Of a stretch of 45,601 bases of DNA, positions 34,792-43,909 are shown in pieces (position 1 is the stretch's first letter; each line of letters opens with the position of its first letter). Position numbers and translations under genes: made by a program. The notes under the pieces were generated by a model. That model did no database searches, had not been told where the DNA came from, and was given only the letters and a program-made list of their open reading frames with translations. The DNA comes from CAZCTO01 sp964501725. GTDB taxonomy: Bacteria; Bacillota; Clostridia; Saccharofermentanales; Saccharofermentanaceae. The stretch lies in NCBI GenBank assembly GCA_964501725.1, contig CAZCTO010000018.1:1-45601 (forward strand), written 5' to 3'.

Positions 34792-35913
34792 TTGAAAAAA
34801 GCAATTAAAGGAGTCTTAAGGATCCTTCCAATCCTTCTCATTATCATTTTTGGATTATGTTTTTTAATGTTGCAGACGCTTCTGACTCATTACCCTGAAG
34901 CCGCCGAATGGTATGCAATACATCTCTTTCCGGCAGTGTCTTTCCCTATGGTGTTTCTGAACTCACTCATTCCGATTTCGCTAACCGAATTTGCCTTGAT
35001 CGCGGGAATTATGATTTTCCCGCTGCTCATTGCCTGGTTCATTTACCACGCGATTCGCAGCAACAAGAAGGGTAATTATTTCTATCGGACTGCTTTGATC
35101 GTTGCGATTGTTTTTTCTCTATCAGCCGCATCGTTTAGTCTTATGCACGGTTTCAATTACTCCAGAATACCTCTTGATGTAACGCTTGGGATTGCGCCGA
35201 CGAACAGATCTCCGGAAGAACTTGAAGATGTATTGAGTTGGATTATTTCGTCCATTATCGAAGAGGAAAAGAAACTTCCCAAAGATGAGTTCGGCAGATC
35301 TATGTTGCTTACGGATATGAATCAGACATTGGCAGACGGTTCTGTTGCAATGGAACTGGCAGGTAGCCGTTTCCCGGTTCTTTCCGGGAACAATGCTCTT
35401 CCTAAGCCGGTCGGTATTTCTCACTATTGGTCATACACCGGAATAGTCGGCATGTATTTTCCCTTTTTCGGAGAAGCTAACATCAATATTGACGTTCCGG
35501 TTTACAGCATCCCGATGTCGATCTGTCATGAGCTGGCTCATGTTCGCGGTATTGCCCGTGAGCAGGATGCGAATCTTGCTGCTTTCATAGCGTGTATTTC
35601 CAGTGATCGGGCTGACTTCCGATATAGCGGTTATCTTTTTGCCCTTGGGTACATTGGGGGGGATCTTGCCGCTGTGGATATGGACGCGTATAAGCAATTA
35701 ATAGAAACCATTCCGGAAACACCTTGGATTGACTGGCAGGCGAGTGCGGATTACTGGGAGCAATTTGAAGGCCCGGTTGCGGAGGTGTCTGAAGAAGTGA
35801 ACGATACATACTTAAAGGCAAACAATCAGGAAGCCGGAATCCGGAGTTATTCAATGGTCAGCGGGCAGATCATTGAATATTATTACAAGAACGAGTCCGG
35901 TGAAATCGGATGA
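34792..35913 (+). CDS. DUF3810-family membrane metalloprotease
   Basis: 373 residues. Three hydrophobic segments occupy about 8-30, 40-84 and 100-118, followed by a soluble domain presumably outside the cell. The zinc-protease motif HELAH is at 246-250 (CHELAHVRGIAREQDANLAAF), with the Glu of the downstream REQDAN a plausible third ligand. This is the DUF3810 arrangement; substrate unknown. The start appears to be TTG at 34792 behind GGTGAGGG. The stop overlaps hemZ by 4 bp (ATGA). Confidence 0.88.
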   Translation: MKKAIKGVLRILPILLIIIFGLCFLMLQTLLTHYPEAAEWYAIHLFPAVSFPMVFLNSLIPISLTEFALIAGIMIFPLLIAWFIYHAIRSNKKGNYFYRTALIVAIVFSLSAASFSLMHGFNYSRIPLDVTLGIAPTNRSPEELEDVLSWIISSIIEEEKKLPKDEFGRSMLLTDMNQTLADGSVAMELAGSRFPVLSGNNALPKPVGISHYWSYTGIVGMYFPFFGEANINIDVPVYSIPMSICHELAHVRGIAREQDANLAAFIACISSDRADFRYSGYLFALGYIGGDLAAVDMDAYKQLIETIPETPWIDWQASADYWEQFEGPVAEVSEEVNDTYLKANNQEAGIRSYSMVSGQIIEYYYKNESGEIG

Positions 35914-37310
35914 TCCGAGTCGTTCTGATCGGTCATAATTATCATTTCCCGGTTTCGGATGTGCTTCGACTGTTTTTTGGTCATGCGGATCAGGTATCGG
36001 AGAATGAAATTGCATCTCCGTATCCGAAAGATGTAACGATACTCAGCCGCAGAGCAAATGACGGATCCGTCGATACTCGTGACGAATCCGGTACGCATCG
36101 CGTAACATCTTCAGAGAATCAATCGCTTCCTGCAAACCGGGAAGTCAAAAGACAATTATACCTTTTCCTTTCAAACCTGACCGGGCGAGCGTTTCCTTGG
36201 GGATCATTGACCGGAATTCGCCCGACACTGATTGCGCGCGAAGTAAATAACATCTCCGAAATGGTCGAATTATACAGTGTCAGACAGGATAAAGCAGAAC
36301 TGGCTTTTGAGGCAGCGAAAGCAGAGGATCGGATCTTGTCGCGCATTCCGACAGAGAATCAATGTGTCTATATCGGAATTCCTTTTTGCCCGGGTCGATG
36401 CTCCTACTGTTCGTTTATTTCTGAGAATCACCCGGTTCATGATGAACGTCTGCTCGCACGATATGTTGATGCAGTCATCGGTGAGCTCCGCGCCTTGCGG
36501 GATGTGATTCACCGTATCAGTGCTGTTTATATCGGCGGGGGTACTCCGACAGTGATGGGTGACGAGCTCTTTTCGCATTTTATTCTCGGATGCCTCGCGG
36601 AAATCAATCAAACTGATCCAATCGAAATCACAGTCGAAGCGGGAAGACCCGATACGATTACGAAAGATAAACTCAGGACTCTTCGGGATGCAGGGATAAG
36701 TCGAATTTGCATAAATCCCCAGACACTATCGGACAAAACATTATCGTTGATCGGTCGAAACCATACATCGGAAGAGTTTATTACCGCGTATCGTCTCGCG
36801 CGAGCGGAGGGATTTTCGGTAATTAACACGGATTTGATTGCGGGACTGCCCGGAGAAAGTCTTCATGATTTCAAGCGTACACTGGATACCATTGTGTCCT
36901 TGTCTCCGGAGAATATAACGGTACATACTCTGTCGAGAAAACGAAATTCGCGGATGAACAGTGAGGATTTCATTAGCGATGAGACCACTGCCAATTCTGT
37001 CGGAGCAATGCTTCAATATGCGTCGGTGCTTCTCAAAAAAGAGGGATATCTTCCGTATTATCTCTATCGTCAAAAAGATACGGTCGGCGGTCATGAAAAC
37101 ACGGGTTATTCTGTTCCGGGCAGGGAATGCTTATATAATGTTGCCATGATGAGTGACACTCGATCGATAATCGCAATCGGAGCGGGAGGGATGAGTAAGA
37201 GGGCATTCGATGACGGGCGCCTGTTGAGATGCCCGTGTGTCCGAAATCCGCGTGAGTACATAGCGCGGTTGGAGGAGATGGCAGGAAAGAAGAATGAATT
37301 CTTTAAATAA
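35910..37310 (+). CDS. hemZ: Coproporphyrinogen III oxidase-like radical SAM protein HemZ
   Basis: 466 residues. An N-terminal ~150-residue HemZ-specific region is followed by the radical SAM domain with the cluster motif C160-x3-C164-x2-C167 (CPGRCSYC), YIGGGTPTVM, VEAGRPDTI and NTDLIAGLPGE. VLLKKEGYLPYYLYRQKDTVGG near 370-392 distinguishes HemZ from HemN/HemW. Proposed to act in anaerobic haem synthesis, but in Clostridia without a haem pathway its substrate is uncertain. ATGA-coupled to the DUF3810 gene. Confidence 0.93.
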   Translation: MIRVVLIGHNYHFPVSDVLRLFFGHADQVSENEIASPYPKDVTILSRRANDGSVDTRDESGTHRVTSSENQSLPANREVKRQLYLFLSNLTGRAFPWGSLTGIRPTLIAREVNNISEMVELYSVRQDKAELAFEAAKAEDRILSRIPTENQCVYIGIPFCPGRCSYCSFISENHPVHDERLLARYVDAVIGELRALRDVIHRISAVYIGGGTPTVMGDELFSHFILGCLAEINQTDPIEITVEAGRPDTITKDKLRTLRDAGISRICINPQTLSDKTLSLIGRNHTSEEFITAYRLARAEGFSVINTDLIAGLPGESLHDFKRTLDTIVSLSPENITVHTLSRKRNSRMNSEDFISDETTANSVGAMLQYASVLLKKEGYLPYYLYRQKDTVGGHENTGYSVPGRECLYNVAMMSDTRSIIAIGAGGMSKRAFDDGRLLRCPCVRNPREYIARLEEMAGKKNEFFK

Positions 37311-37386
37311 TCCCTCAATCAAAAGCCTGTTTTGAAGTATAATTGTCATATGTGAATAAATAGAAGGATGCGTGAGGAGACCATTC

Positions 37387-37644
37387 ATGAAGTGCCCGAA
37401 ATGTCTGACCGAGAATGAGCAGCGATCTGTGTGCAAGAAGTGCGGTATGTTTCTATATAATACCAACTATCGGAACGGACCGAAATTAACCGCAGAACAG
37501 CTAAAGAAGAGAGAACGGGCACAGATTCTCGGTTTTTTTAAGAAGGTCGGGAGGTTTATTTGGATCGCCTTGGGAATACTCCTTATTTCTTTCTGGGTAT
37601 TCATACTGCTGTACTTCCTTTTCAGGAGTATCGGTTGGAGATAG
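37387..37644 (+). CDS. Small zinc-ribbon membrane protein
   Basis: 85 residues. An N-terminal Cys4 ribbon uses Cys3, 6, 16 and 19 (MKCPKCLTENEQRSVCKKCG); a basic middle (about 35-53) and one hydrophobic segment at about 57-78 follow. The ATG at 37387 is preceded by GAGGAGA; the upstream in-frame start at 37372 overlaps that site. Function unknown. It is the third zinc-ribbon-plus-membrane protein in the window. Confidence 0.75.
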   Translation: MKCPKCLTENEQRSVCKKCGMFLYNTNYRNGPKLTAEQLKKRERAQILGFFKKVGRFIWIALGILLISFWVFILLYFLFRSIGWR

Positions 37645-37686
37645 GGAAGTTATGAATCTTTCACAAATCGGGTGCAATTTGATTTG

Positions 37687-37715
37687 TTGTAATTACTGAG
37701 ATGTTTGGGTATAAT
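37687..37715 (+). promoter_or_regulatory. Promoter for tRNA-Pro
   Basis: TTGTAA (37687-37692), 17-bp spacer, TATAAT (37710-37715), 25 bp before the tRNA. Confidence 0.85.
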
Positions 37716-37740
37716 CAATTCTGTTGCGTTAAGGAATTAT

Positions 37741-37816
37741 CGAGGTGTAGCGCAGTTGGTAGCGCGCCTGCTTTGGGAGCAGGATGTCGGGAGTTCGAGT
37801 CTCTTCACCTCGACCA
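37741..37816 (+). tRNA. tRNA-Pro (anticodon TGG)
   Basis: 76 nt with CCA encoded. Acceptor stem CGAGGTG/CACCTCG, D arm GCGCAGTTGGTAGCGC, anticodon stem CCTGC/GCAGG with loop TTTGGGA (anticodon TGG), TΨC loop region GGAGTTCGAGTCTC. No clear terminator follows, so the phosphate transporter gene about 100 bp downstream might be partly read through from this promoter. Confidence 0.96.
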
Positions 37817-37918
37817 CTTAAAGGTCACACTTTACTCAGGTATTGGCTGGTTATCAGAAACCGGGCAGAATGAGAGACGGTTGTTGCCTTAAGCAATATA
37901 ACAGAAGGATGTGATGAA

Positions 37919-38932
37919 TTGTCGGTTCAGCTGATCGTAATTATTGCACTGATTTTGGGCGTTATTTTCGTTAACGGTTGGACGGATGCCCCGAATGCGA
38001 TAGCAACGGCAGTTTCGACGCGCGTCCTTCGACCGAGAACGGCTGTAATCATGGCCGTGATTATGAATTTTCTCGGGGTTCTGATCTCCATGATCTTTTT
38101 TGGCAAGATTGCCGATGAAATCAGTAAAATGGTCCATCTTGCCTCTTTCGACAGAGAAGATGCATTGGTCGTTCTGATGGCAGGAATGATATCCATTGTC
38201 GTCTGGGCAACAGCCGCATGGCGCTTCGGTATCCCGACCAGTGAGAGTCACGCACTGATTGCAGGTATCACCGGGGCTGTTTTGGCACTCGGTAAGCTGG
38301 GCGCGGTAAACGGTGATTTCTGGATCAAAGTAATCTTCGGATTGATGATATCTTCCGTGATCGGGTTCTTTGCCGGTTTTGGCTTTACAAAATTTCTGGA
38401 AGGCTTGTTTAAAAACAGAAGACGAGGGCCGACTAATAAATTGTTTGGGTATGGTCAGGCCGGTGCGGCCGGATTTATGGCATTTATGCACGGCGCTCAG
38501 GACGGACAGAAATTTATCGGTGTGTTCATCATCTGCCTGTCTACCTATAATAGTGAATGGTTTTCTTCAGGAGATACACCCCAATTGTGGCTGATTGTTC
38601 TGGTGTCTGCCGTGATGGGTCTCGGAACGTCGGTCGGAGGTTACAAGATTATCAAAGCGGTCGGGATGGATATGGTTAAACTTGAAAAGTATCAGGGTTT
38701 TTCGGCGGACTTTGTTGCCGCAGGTGTTCTTCTGGTCGCAACATTCTTCAAGATACCCATGAGCACCACGCATACAAAGACTACGGCAATCATGGGTGTC
38801 GGTGCCTCCCGTCGTATCAGTGCCGTCAATTGGGGCGTTGTTAAAGAAATGTTTTTGGCCTGGTTTTTGACTTTTCCGGGATGCGGAGCCATCTCTTTTG
38901 CAATGGCGTGGTTATTTCTTCAAATATTCTGA
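37919..38932 (+). CDS. pit: PiT-family inorganic phosphate transporter
   Basis: 337-residue low-affinity Pi (metal-phosphate) symporter. Two PiT signatures are visible: GWTDAPNAIATAVSTRVLRP near 20-39 and, in the second half, FMHGAQDGQKFIGVF and STTHTKTTAIMGVG. About 8-10 hydrophobic segments. The start is TTG at 37919 with AGAAGGA upstream; no ATG is available in this frame. The DUF47 gene follows after 29 bp, the usual pit-DUF47 pairing. Confidence 0.93.
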   Translation: MSVQLIVIIALILGVIFVNGWTDAPNAIATAVSTRVLRPRTAVIMAVIMNFLGVLISMIFFGKIADEISKMVHLASFDREDALVVLMAGMISIVVWATAAWRFGIPTSESHALIAGITGAVLALGKLGAVNGDFWIKVIFGLMISSVIGFFAGFGFTKFLEGLFKNRRRGPTNKLFGYGQAGAAGFMAFMHGAQDGQKFIGVFIICLSTYNSEWFSSGDTPQLWLIVLVSAVMGLGTSVGGYKIIKAVGMDMVKLEKYQGFSADFVAAGVLLVATFFKIPMSTTHTKTTAIMGVGASRRISAVNWGVVKEMFLAWFLTFPGCGAISFAMAWLFLQIF

Positions 38933-38961
38933 GCGGATAAATGCATTTGTGAGGTGAAAGT

Positions 38962-39582
38962 ATGGCGATCAAAGCGAAAGAAACAGACTATTTCGACCTA
39001 TTTATTAAAGCCGCGGCAATCAGCAATCGAACCGCCGAAGCTTTGGATGAGTTAATGGATAATCTTGACGATGCGCGTGTCAAATCCGATGCGATTCACC
39101 TCCTCGAACACGAAGGTGATGAACTGTACCATCAAGTTTATTATCATCTGAATCGTTCCTTTATTACTCCGATTGAGCGGGAAGATATCATTGAAATCTC
39201 GCGGTATATTGAAGGAACGATAGATGTTATCGATGATGTAGCGATTATGATGGACATGATGTCGATCCGATGTGCGACACCCAGAGCCAAGGAGATGGTG
39301 AACCTGATCACAAAATGCTGCTCAGCACTGGTTGCTGCTGCTGTTGAATTTAAGAACTTCAGAAAATCAAAGACGCTGTCCACACTGATCGTCGAAATCA
39401 ATCACATTGAAGAAGAGGGCGATGATTTATTTCGCCGATCGATGAAGGAACTTTTCGCGGAAGAAAAGGATGTGATTGAGGTTGTGAAGTGGCAGGAAAT
39501 ATATAAGTCACTCGAAAACGTTCTTGATTCCTGTGAAGACGTCGCGGATGCGATGGAACGCGTAATCATTAAGAACAGCTGA
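38962..39582 (+). CDS. DUF47 (PhoU-like) protein, partner of the PiT transporter
   Basis: 206 residues, almost entirely helical, with PhoU-like repeats bearing acidic metal-binding motifs (LEHEGDELYHQV near 48-59 and IEEEGDDLFRRS near 150-161, the E-x3-D pattern). Such proteins regulate or assist PiT transporters. GAGGTGAAAGT precedes the ATG. A strong hairpin terminator begins 23 bp after the stop. Confidence 0.92.
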   Translation: MAIKAKETDYFDLFIKAAAISNRTAEALDELMDNLDDARVKSDAIHLLEHEGDELYHQVYYHLNRSFITPIEREDIIEISRYIEGTIDVIDDVAIMMDMMSIRCATPRAKEMVNLITKCCSALVAAAVEFKNFRKSKTLSTLIVEINHIEEEGDDLFRRSMKELFAEEKDVIEVVKWQEIYKSLENVLDSCEDVADAMERVIIKNS

Positions 39583-39604
39583 ATAGGCGATAAAAGGATT
39601 TGTG

Positions 39605-39640
39605 ATAAGTGTCACCCGAGGGTGACACTTATTTTTTTTG
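39605..39640 (+). terminator. Terminator between convergent DUF47 and glycosyltransferase genes
   Basis: Perfect 13-bp arms (39605-39617 and 39620-39632), effectively a 12-bp stem with a CGAG loop, followed by seven T's. It functions on the plus strand; on the minus strand it overlaps the last codons of the glycosyltransferase and has no good T-tract after the stem. Confidence 0.92.
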
Positions 39641-40366
39641 GTGTTTGAGCTGTTCTTTCCGAATGGCACGGAAGTCTTTCACTGCCTGCCGGCCGATACG
39701 GAAAATTCTCCGAAGGTTTATGGAGTTTTTGCCGCCTTGCCTGGGTCGAAATGTAATCGGGAGGAAAAGGACATCCTCTTTGGCATCTGCCATCAGCACA
39801 GAAAGCAGAACATTGGTAAGATTGAAATTCGCGGGTATTTGGGGGAGATACTTCTGCATAGTGGCTTTCGGAATCAGTCGAAAGGGCGTATTTGCATCTG
39901 TGATTCTGACCCTGAAAATCAAACGAATAACAAGCTTAAGGACTTTGGTGACAAACACTCTTGAAAAACCGTCCTGCCGATGGTTTCGGTGCCCGATAAT
40001 GGCGGCGTGTGAATCTCTTATATCCCAGAATCTCGGAAATTCCTCCGGTAAAGTCTGCCCGTCGCTGTCGGTCTGAAAGATATAGTCCGCTCCGTGATCC
40101 AAAGCATATTGATACGCAAAGCGAACCGTTGCTCCGTGGCCGGAGTTCGGTTTGTCGACAGGCATCAAATAAGGCAACTCTTCCTGGAGAGACAGTAACT
40201 TAGCATAAGTATGATCTTTACTTCCGTCATTAAAAATGACCAGGCGTGAATTTCCGCCAATCCCCGATACAATCCCGTGCCAGGACCTGGCAACCTCTTC
40301 AATATTTGCCTCCTCATTATAGGCAGGCATCACGATATATAGTGTGTCCGGTTTAGAGGCATCCAT
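39629..40366 (-). CDS. Glycosyltransferase family 2 protein
   Basis: 245-residue GT-A-fold transferase, cytoplasmic face. YIVMPAYNEEANIEEVARSW near 9-28 and VIFNDGSKDHT near 41-51 bind the nucleotide, TDSDGQTLPEE (about 97-107) holds the DxD metal motif, and DANTPFRLI follows. Resembles dolichyl-phosphate mannose synthase-like GT2 enzymes without the C-terminal membrane segments, so acceptor is unknown. The start at 40366 is 9 nt after AGGAG, which overlaps the glf stop; the ATG at 40375 directly abuts it. Follows glf in one operon, suggesting galactofuranose-containing surface glycan (inference). Its final Lys codons come from the neighbouring terminator's T-tract. Confidence 0.88.
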   Translation of the reverse strand: MDASKPDTLYIVMPAYNEEANIEEVARSWHGIVSGIGGNSRLVIFNDGSKDHTYAKLLSLQEELPYLMPVDKPNSGHGATVRFAYQYALDHGADYIFQTDSDGQTLPEEFPRFWDIRDSHAAIIGHRNHRQDGFSRVFVTKVLKLVIRLIFRVRITDANTPFRLIPKATMQKYLPQIPANFNLTNVLLSVLMADAKEDVLFLPITFRPRQGGKNSINLRRIFRIGRQAVKDFRAIRKEQLKHQKK

Positions 40367-40378
40367 ACATTCCATCTC

Positions 40379-41548
40379 CTATTCATATTTCCCGGAGGAG
40401 AGAATTTTCTCTGATACGGATATTGCTTTATCAATAACTGCGTCCATGTTGAAATAGGTATACTCAGCCAGACGCCCGCATAAGTAGAGATCTTCATATT
40501 TGCGACTCAATTTAAAATAATCCAGATATTTCTTTTTGCTAGACTCGGACTGAATAGGGTAGAAAGGAACCATATTACTTCCCGGTTGATAATTGATGGG
40601 ATATTCCTTCAGTATGGTTGTCTCTTCGGGAACATCCTGTAATGTGATGTGCTTAAATTCGGTAATACGTGTAAAGTGCTCTTCGTTTGGATAATTTACG
40701 ACCGGACCGGGTTGATAACAGTCTATATGATGATCCTCAAATCGAAGATCAAGGCTGCGATAGGGAAGAGACCCAAGGACAGAATCAAAAAGATCATCAA
40801 TCGCACCGGAGTAACAAACCGGTCCGTCAAACGGGACTCCGTCCAGTAATATTTTATCCGCGTCGGCATGCAGACGAACACGGGAAAAAGCATCGGTATT
40901 CAAATTGATATGGATGTTCGCGTGATCAAGCATTTTCTCGAAAAGCGCCGTAAATCCGTACAAGGGCATCATCTGAATGGAGTCGGAGAAGTATCGGTCA
41001 TCTATGCCGATAACAACAGGAACACGGTTAATTACGCTTTTGTCGATCATTTCAATCGGAATACCCCATTGCTTGCAAGTGTAATTCACAAAGACCTTTT
41101 CATAAATGAAACATCCGAGATTATAAATGTCAGGATCATTATTTCCGAGTAAATCAGATATTTGGACTCGATCTCTGCCGGGGAACGCAGCCAAAAGTGA
41201 GTTCTTGAGATACTCCGCTCTATTCGAGCTGAATAGTTCATCTATTGATGTAAAATTGAAGGGGATCGGAACGAGCTTACCGTCGATTTTTCCAAGCACC
41301 CGGTGAGAATACGGGTAAAAGCTGGAAAACTTAGACAGATATTCATATACGCGTTTGATATTGGTATGAAATAAATGCGGGCCGTATAAATGAACGCGCA
41401 CCCCATTAGCTCTTTCATATTCGAACATATTTCCGCCGATATGGGCTCTCTTCTCGATGGCAGTTACCGAAAAACCGGCATCGGCCAGGGTTCTAGCGAT
41501 CACACTGCCTGCAAAACCAAGCCCGATCACTAAGGCTTTCTTACTCAT
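40379..41548 (-). CDS. glf: UDP-galactopyranose mutase
   Basis: FAD enzyme converting UDP-galactopyranose to UDP-galactofuranose for cell-surface glycans. 389 residues with the FAD dinucleotide motif LVIGLGFAGSVIARTL at 5-20, EKRAHIGGNMF near 32-42, YGPHLFHTN near 55-63, and YTCKQWG near 150-156. The length and the C-terminal LCGRLAEYTYFNMDAVID block fit bacterial Glf. Start with CGGAGG and an excellent promoter (41584-41612). Next gene on the strand: GT2. Confidence 0.95.
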   Translation of the reverse strand: MSKKALVIGLGFAGSVIARTLADAGFSVTAIEKRAHIGGNMFEYERANGVRVHLYGPHLFHTNIKRVYEYLSKFSSFYPYSHRVLGKIDGKLVPIPFNFTSIDELFSSNRAEYLKNSLLAAFPGRDRVQISDLLGNNDPDIYNLGCFIYEKVFVNYTCKQWGIPIEMIDKSVINRVPVVIGIDDRYFSDSIQMMPLYGFTALFEKMLDHANIHINLNTDAFSRVRLHADADKILLDGVPFDGPVCYSGAIDDLFDSVLGSLPYRSLDLRFEDHHIDCYQPGPVVNYPNEEHFTRITEFKHITLQDVPEETTILKEYPINYQPGSNMVPFYPIQSESSKKKYLDYFKLSRKYEDLYLCGRLAEYTYFNMDAVIDKAISVSEKILSSGKYE

Positions 41549-41583
41549 TGTGTTCCTCCGTGCCGGTTAATTTTATTAAGGAT

Positions 41584-41612
41584 ATTATACATATTTCATG
41601 ACAAATTGTAAA
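41584..41612 (-). promoter_or_regulatory. Promoter of the glf operon
   Basis: On the minus strand TTTACA (41612-41607), 17-bp spacer, TATAAT (41589-41584), about 35 nt before the glf start. Confidence 0.85.
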
Positions 41613-41696
41613 AGGAATGCATATTTCATTCTATTTTGAAAACATATGATAAAATACGTAATGACAGTTCAAAAGACCAAGGAGATTTTGATTAAG

Positions 41697-42689
41697 ATGA
41701 AAAAACACAGCCCGAAGAGCCGAAGATCAGCACTTAGACGACAGGGAACCATCATTTTCGCAATGATTGTCGCTGTATCTGTTTGCATATTTGTTATTCT
41801 GGGATTGATTATTGCGGACCAGCTGTCCGGCAAATCCGATGTCAGCAATACAAGTCTGAGTTCAGATATCCCCGGATCCGAAAGCATTTCGAGCCAACTT
41901 TCATCAGATACTGAAACGACATCCGCATCATCCACAGCGACACCGGAAACCTCCGCAGGTTCCATTGAAACGGGGGATCCAACCGTAACCACCCAAGATA
42001 ACGGAACGACGTCAACGTTACCGAAAAATATAACCGGTCCCGACCTGACCGGATATGTGGTCGTTCTTGATCCCGGCCATCAGCAGAAACCCAACAGAGC
42101 TCAAGAGCCGTTGTCACCGACGATGTCCGGCTCAAAAGATAAAGTATCCTCAGGAACGCAAGGCGTCAAGACAGGAAGACCCGAATATGAAGTCAATCTG
42201 GAAATCGGACTATTGCTCCGGGATTATCTCGAAGAACTTGGATGTACGGTATATATGACTCGTACCGAAAATGATGTCGATATATCAAATATTGAGCGAG
42301 CAGAGTTTGCACTCAGCTACAGTCCGGATGTCTATATTCGTTTGCACTGTGACGGAAGCACTGATTCCAGCAGAAAGGGAATCGGCGTATTTGTAGCCAA
42401 CACCGGGAAGCATGAGAAAAAACTGGAAGGATGGGCGGATCTTCTCGGCCAGGCGCTTTCGGATGCAACCGGTTCAACTTACCGCGGAAGTAACGCAAGC
42501 AGCCGGTATAGCGGACTCAACTGGGCTACGGATATTCCGAGTTTTCTTCTCGAGATGGGATATATGTCCAACGCGTCGGAGGATGTCTTGCTTTCTGATC
42601 CGGATTATCAGATCAAAATTTGCAAGGGAATAGCGGATTTTGTCAACCAGATGCCCATCAATCCGGATCGGGCGCAGGCTTCGGACTGA
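41697..42689 (+). CDS. N-acetylmuramoyl-L-alanine amidase (Amidase_3), membrane-anchored
   Basis: Cleaves the bond between muramic acid and the stem peptide of peptidoglycan; zinc dependent, extracytoplasmic. 330 residues: basic N-terminus, one hydrophobic signal-anchor at about 18-40, a Ser/Thr-rich linker at about 45-112, and the Amidase_3 domain from about 119. Zinc ligands are in VVLDPGHQQ, RPEYEVNLEIG and RLHCDGS; the catalytic Glu is in FLLEMGYMSN near the C-terminus. The ATG at 41697 lies 12 nt after AAGGAG (41679-41684); an in-frame ATG at 41646 would add 17 residues but overlaps AT-rich promoter-like sequence. Divergent from glf. Confidence 0.9.
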   Translation: MKKHSPKSRRSALRRQGTIIFAMIVAVSVCIFVILGLIIADQLSGKSDVSNTSLSSDIPGSESISSQLSSDTETTSASSTATPETSAGSIETGDPTVTTQDNGTTSTLPKNITGPDLTGYVVVLDPGHQQKPNRAQEPLSPTMSGSKDKVSSGTQGVKTGRPEYEVNLEIGLLLRDYLEELGCTVYMTRTENDVDISNIERAEFALSYSPDVYIRLHCDGSTDSSRKGIGVFVANTGKHEKKLEGWADLLGQALSDATGSTYRGSNASSRYSGLNWATDIPSFLLEMGYMSNASEDVLLSDPDYQIKICKGIADFVNQMPINPDRAQASD

Positions 42690-43462
42690 CGCATATTTGA
42701 TATACTCGCCCGAACGTCAGGCCTTGTCGGATCGGTACTTTTCCGGACCCTATTTCAGATAAAGTCCGTTATGGCAGCATATCGTATCTCCATAGACCGT
42801 GTAACGCCACTTCGCTTCTTCTTTTTCAAGAAAGATTTTGATCCCGTGATCCTTGATGTATGCATAACGGACTAACCCTTCTCCAATGCATTTTCAACCA
42901 CTTATCACAAAACAGTGTTTGCAGCGCATAAAGCGGCTGCTTTTCGCGCTTATTGAGACATAATACTATTAAGAATTCAGCACCCATAAGTATTGAATAT
43001 ATTACGAATTAGCGCAATACTACTCAGCGAACTTTAGTTCCTGAAGCGGTAAAGAGTTGAAGAGGCATGCCACTGCTGACGAGGGCTATAAAATGGTCGC
43101 GAAGAAATGTCCCAATATCAACAGAGGGACGTATATAGAATCTGAATCTGTTGTCCGATATCTGTGAAATCCGTAAAATGGAAATGCCAAGCGGAGCCGA
43201 CCGTTACGATCATATATGTCAAGAGCATTATCACGCAAGATATAAAAAGTGCGACCGAATCTTTGATGTGGAAATGGAGTTTATCGCGGATTTGGAAAAT
43301 AATATAAAGGTTACTCACGGGTTCAGTTTACCGGACATGATATTTTTTCAAGGGTATCTCCCCCGAATGTAATACATGAAAAATAAGAAATCGAATGAAA
43401 ACAGATTAACTCAGATATTGGCTCATACTGGATGTGAACGGTATATGGTTCGTTTTATCAAC
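42690..43462 (+). other. Gene-poor stretch with possible decayed coding fragments
   Basis: No supported intact gene in 773 bp. On the minus strand 42750-42890 a 47-codon open segment ending in a stop reads like protein (KDHGIKIFLEKEEAKW and GDTICCHNGLYLK), and a shift of frame just upstream would join it to VVENALEKG. It may be a gene remnant, but I recognise no family. On the plus strand 43151-43372 is a 73-codon frame without a ribosome site or recognisable motif, listed here only as undetermined. Codon quality by eye is poorer than in the flanking genes. Confidence 0.4.
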
Positions 43463-43909
43463 CTATTTGGCAGTTTTTTTACAGTCCTTTGAATTTATCA
43501 GCTTATAAAGAAGCTGATATAATTCTTGCGATTCCTCCTGGGACAATGGCAGGCAATGAACAATCTTACCAGGAACTTCGATCGCTCTGTCTTTTAACTG
43601 CTCGCCCTCGAGTGTCACATGAATATTGACAATACGTTCATCTGCTTCTGAACGAATGCGTCTGATATATCCCTTGATTTCAAGTCTTTTTAATAGTGGG
43701 GTTAGCGTACCGGAATCAAGGTATAAATAACAACCCAAATCCTTGACGCTTATCATTTTTTTATCCCACAAAACCATCATCGCAATATATTGAGTATAAG
43801 TCAGACCAACATCATCGAGAAACGGTTTATACTGGTTTATAATCTCTTTCGCTGCAACATAAAGGGGAAAGCACAGTTGGTTTTCGAGCTTTAAAGTTTC
43901 ATAGTTCAT
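43463..43909 (-). CDS. MarR/OhrR-family peroxide-sensing repressor
   Basis: 148-residue winged-helix regulator. LENQLCFPLYVAAKEI puts a single cysteine (Cys13) at the position of the OhrR peroxide-sensing cysteine, followed by the wHTH (VKDLGCYLYLDSGTLTPLLK and GYIRRIRSEADERIVNIHVT). One other Cys near the middle (YLY-adjacent GCYL) and one near the C-terminus exist; whether it is a one- or two-Cys type is not decidable here. Its start overlaps the glutathione peroxidase stop (ATGA), so the repressor is co-expressed with its likely target. The pair looks more A+T-rich than the genes upstream. Confidence 0.88.
   Translation of the reverse strand: MNYETLKLENQLCFPLYVAAKEIINQYKPFLDDVGLTYTQYIAMMVLWDKKMISVKDLGCYLYLDSGTLTPLLKRLEIKGYIRRIRSEADERIVNIHVTLEGEQLKDRAIEVPGKIVHCLPLSQEESQELYQLLYKLINSKDCKKTAK

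Noticed and set aside
37701..37892. Plus-strand 63-codon ORF over tRNA-Pro
   Set aside because: It reads through the tRNA itself; no ribosome site.
43118..43372. ORFs of 66 and 73 codons on opposite strands
   Set aside because: No ribosome site, no motif, mutually overlapping; not reported as genes.
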